NCBI GenBank assembly: GCA_021299095.1 | Contig: JAJTFW010000028.1 | Span: 1 to 51,826, forward strand | Length of the DNA stretch: 51,826 nt | Reading direction: 5' to 3' | Origin: Sphingobacteriales bacterium | GTDB taxonomy: Bacteria; Bacteroidota; Bacteroidia; AKYH767-A; OLB10 | Part shown: one piece after another, positions 51,401-51,826 of the stretch | Layout of the letters: each line of letters starts with the position of its first letter | Position numbering within the stretch: the first letter of the stretch is position 1 | Notes under the pieces: generated by a model | What the model was told of the DNA's origin: nothing | Database searches by the model: none | What the model saw: only the letters and a program-made list of their open reading frames with translations | Translations under genes and position numbers: made by a program

Positions 51401-51826
51401 CAGCCAAAGGGAGAAGCACTTAAGAGTGATGGATCAGCCAGCACCTGCCGCGATCCATGAATGGGACTTTCTACCGGATAGGGAAACACAGTGTATTGTG
51501 CTACCACCGGAGGTGCAGGGAAGGCGGGATCCGGCATAGCGGACTCATCGCTGCGGTTGTGCTGACAAGACACCGTCCAATCATCCTCAGCGATCACCAT
51601 TCCGGTAACAGCATCCACACGGATGTTCCACCAGTGCTCCGAATCACGCAGGTCGAGATTTACGTTCCAAACAAGTCGTACAGATTGCTTCCAGGGTTGA
51701 AAACACAATCGTACCACGGCTGGTCGGTTCAGTGCATTGCCGGAAGGTGTGAAAATCCGTTCACCTCCATCCCCTCCAGGTTCGTCGCGTATGACACCAC
51801 TAAACGGAAGACCAACATGACGCAGA
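48466..51826 (-). CDS. Fungalysin (M36) family zinc metalloprotease, partial (N-terminus outside window)
   Basis: At least 1120 residues are encoded; the frame stays open to the right edge, so the N-terminus, with a presumed signal and FTP/PepSY propeptide, is missing. The zinc motif HEYGH is at 50494-50508 within GIIAHEYGHGVSNRLTGG. A PA domain (about 50640-50860: VVDRGTCSFLDKTYYAQQ, ASAILIVNNVTS) is inserted before the catalytic motif. After the protease comes a PKD domain (FSDQSGGSPQQWQWDFGDGS, PEHTYAQPGNYTVRLKAI), a region with a GEVH-like beta-propeller or GEVED-like module, and a distinct C-terminal domain ending TRNGISTWSKVPSRISANT. No ordinary type A sorting domain is recognised; that C-terminal domain may do the same job. 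It likely degrades extracellular proteins. Convergent with the lamin-tail gene. Confidence 0.88.
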   Translation of the reverse strand, partial: LRHVGLPFSGVIRDEPGGDGGERIFTPSGNALNRPAVVRLCFQPWKQSVRLVWNVNLDLRDSEHWWNIRVDAVTGMVIAEDDWTVSCQHNRSDESAMPDPAFPAPPVVAQYTVFPYPVESPIHGSRQVLADPSLLSASPFGWHDTSGSVGAEFTITRGNNVYAYEDANNDDLPGFSPDGGSVLTFNFPFHIDSSATANRSASVSNLFYTSNALHDVLWQHGFDEEAGNFQLNNYGRGGLGGDEVMAEGLDGGGTNNANFATPDDGIEPRMQMYLWNGAGSASCSSLEILSPVAIAGNKSIGFASFTPAQNYNITSNLILVNDGVGTLTDGCSAYTNAAAVAGKIVVVDRGTCSFLDKTYYAQQAGASAILIVNNVTSTSPPTMSGSPGFTVTIPTFSLLLSEGSAIKSQLNSGSVVSGRLIYCPPGAQRDGSFDNGIIAHEYGHGVSNRLTGGPAASSCLYNAEQGGEGWSDWLCLITTIEPGDFGASPRGIGTFALGQPVSGGGIRRYPYSTNMAVNPQTYADLAGSTSVHQRGEIWCDAIWDMTWFLIRDFGFNPMLASTGDDSSGNIVAMRLVLEGMKLQPCSPGYIDARDAILLADDIMYGSQHRCQIWEAFARRGMGYYASQGSSNAVGDEIADFTYPPFCLPPTVPPVAGFSADVFSAPCPGTIRFSDQSGGSPQQWQWDFGDGSTSTRQNPEHTYAQPGNYTVRLKAINTLGSDSLEQVAYVSITGYDVQVSTSSSSICTGDTIQLSTIISGNNAVSGYSVTSIPYAPLSPSAATTVISLADDQVSSLQGIGFDFYFFGEKQTSFAISSNGFIGFSASLPNGCCTGQSLPSISAPNGLISLAWNDLNPSASGAVIDHYLVGSPPNRKRIVRFNTNHYNGTGYPMKGQIVLSEGSNIVELHVEAISFINANPTTLGIENAKGTKAFTPPGRNAATFSTTSESWRFIPYADFQHQWTEPVSAWSDTADSPTFEVEFPDSVQVYVTDANGCGSSGSLLLPVQLCDDSASVQISLFLQGFFTLGQQMNPVLYNSGLSNDPTACDSISLEFRSENTPYALLHTTQALLRTDGTAQLQIPASLFAQRTFLVVRTRNGISTWSKVPSRISANTVFSYKQ

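Overview
This window looks like chromosomal DNA of a member of the Bacteroidota, probably a free-living or environmental relative of the Flavobacteriales/Chitinophagales. The evidence is: secreted proteins ending in type IX secretion (T9SS) sorting domains, many start codons preceded by a TAnnTTTG/TAnnTTCG -7 box of the Bacteroidota type with little or no Shine-Dalgarno sequence, the bifunctional DAHP synthase/chorismate mutase, the PG_1098-type THUMP-like methyltransferase, and a short-chain L-threonine dehydrogenase. Base composition is about half G+C by eye, except for one AT-rich insert at 28323-29156. I see no tRNA, rRNA, CRISPR array, phage or transposase gene.

Layout. 1-2246 (minus): a partial methyltransferase, a Pit phosphate transporter and its DUF47 partner. 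2366-4545 (plus): thiL and a DUF1972-type glycosyltransferase. 4539-6880: a lipoprotein subtilase (minus) and superoxide dismutase (plus). 7012-13567 (plus): a giant T9SS-exported repeat protein, split by a one-base frameshift in a GGGG run. 13577-15386 (minus): DAHP synthase/chorismate mutase and a damaged ICMT-like methyltransferase. 15494-20690 (minus): the translation block rplM-rpsI-rpsB-tsf, then lysA, pyrH and frr. 20913-27645: a glycan/lipid region with two methyltransferases, two family-2 glycosyltransferases, a GT-C-like membrane protein, a GH5-like hydrolase and a small lipoprotein. 27657-29847 (minus): the CoA-transferase genes scoA and scoB, separated by an 834-bp element with 29-bp inverted ends that carries a four-helix-bundle (23S intervening-sequence type) protein. 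29920-39404 (minus): a broken class A penicillin-binding protein, a TonB-dependent-type outer-membrane protein, a glutaminyl-cyclase-like M28 protein, cysS, a threonine dehydrogenase-like protein, a coiled-coil secreted protein and a DUF502 membrane protein. 39488-51826: a THUMP-like methyltransferase, a MmcQ/YjbR protein, polA, a small eRF1-like protein, an unknown secreted protein, an acyl-CoA carboxylase beta subunit, two small plus-strand genes (one a T9SS cargo) and a partial fungalysin (M36) metalloprotease.

Most genes are housekeeping. The most interesting points are the inverted-repeat element between scoA and scoB, whose right end supplies the scoA stop codon; the three-module higher-order repeat (about 667 bp, three copies) inside the giant surface protein; and three conserved genes (rpsI, the PBP1A-type gene and the ICMT-like gene) that each lack an internal segment of roughly 60-100 bp. 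The last pattern may be an assembly artefact or genuine microdeletion and needs read-level checking. A recurrent -7 box upstream of at least 13 starts gives an internal guide to start-codon choice; I used it to revise several starts.
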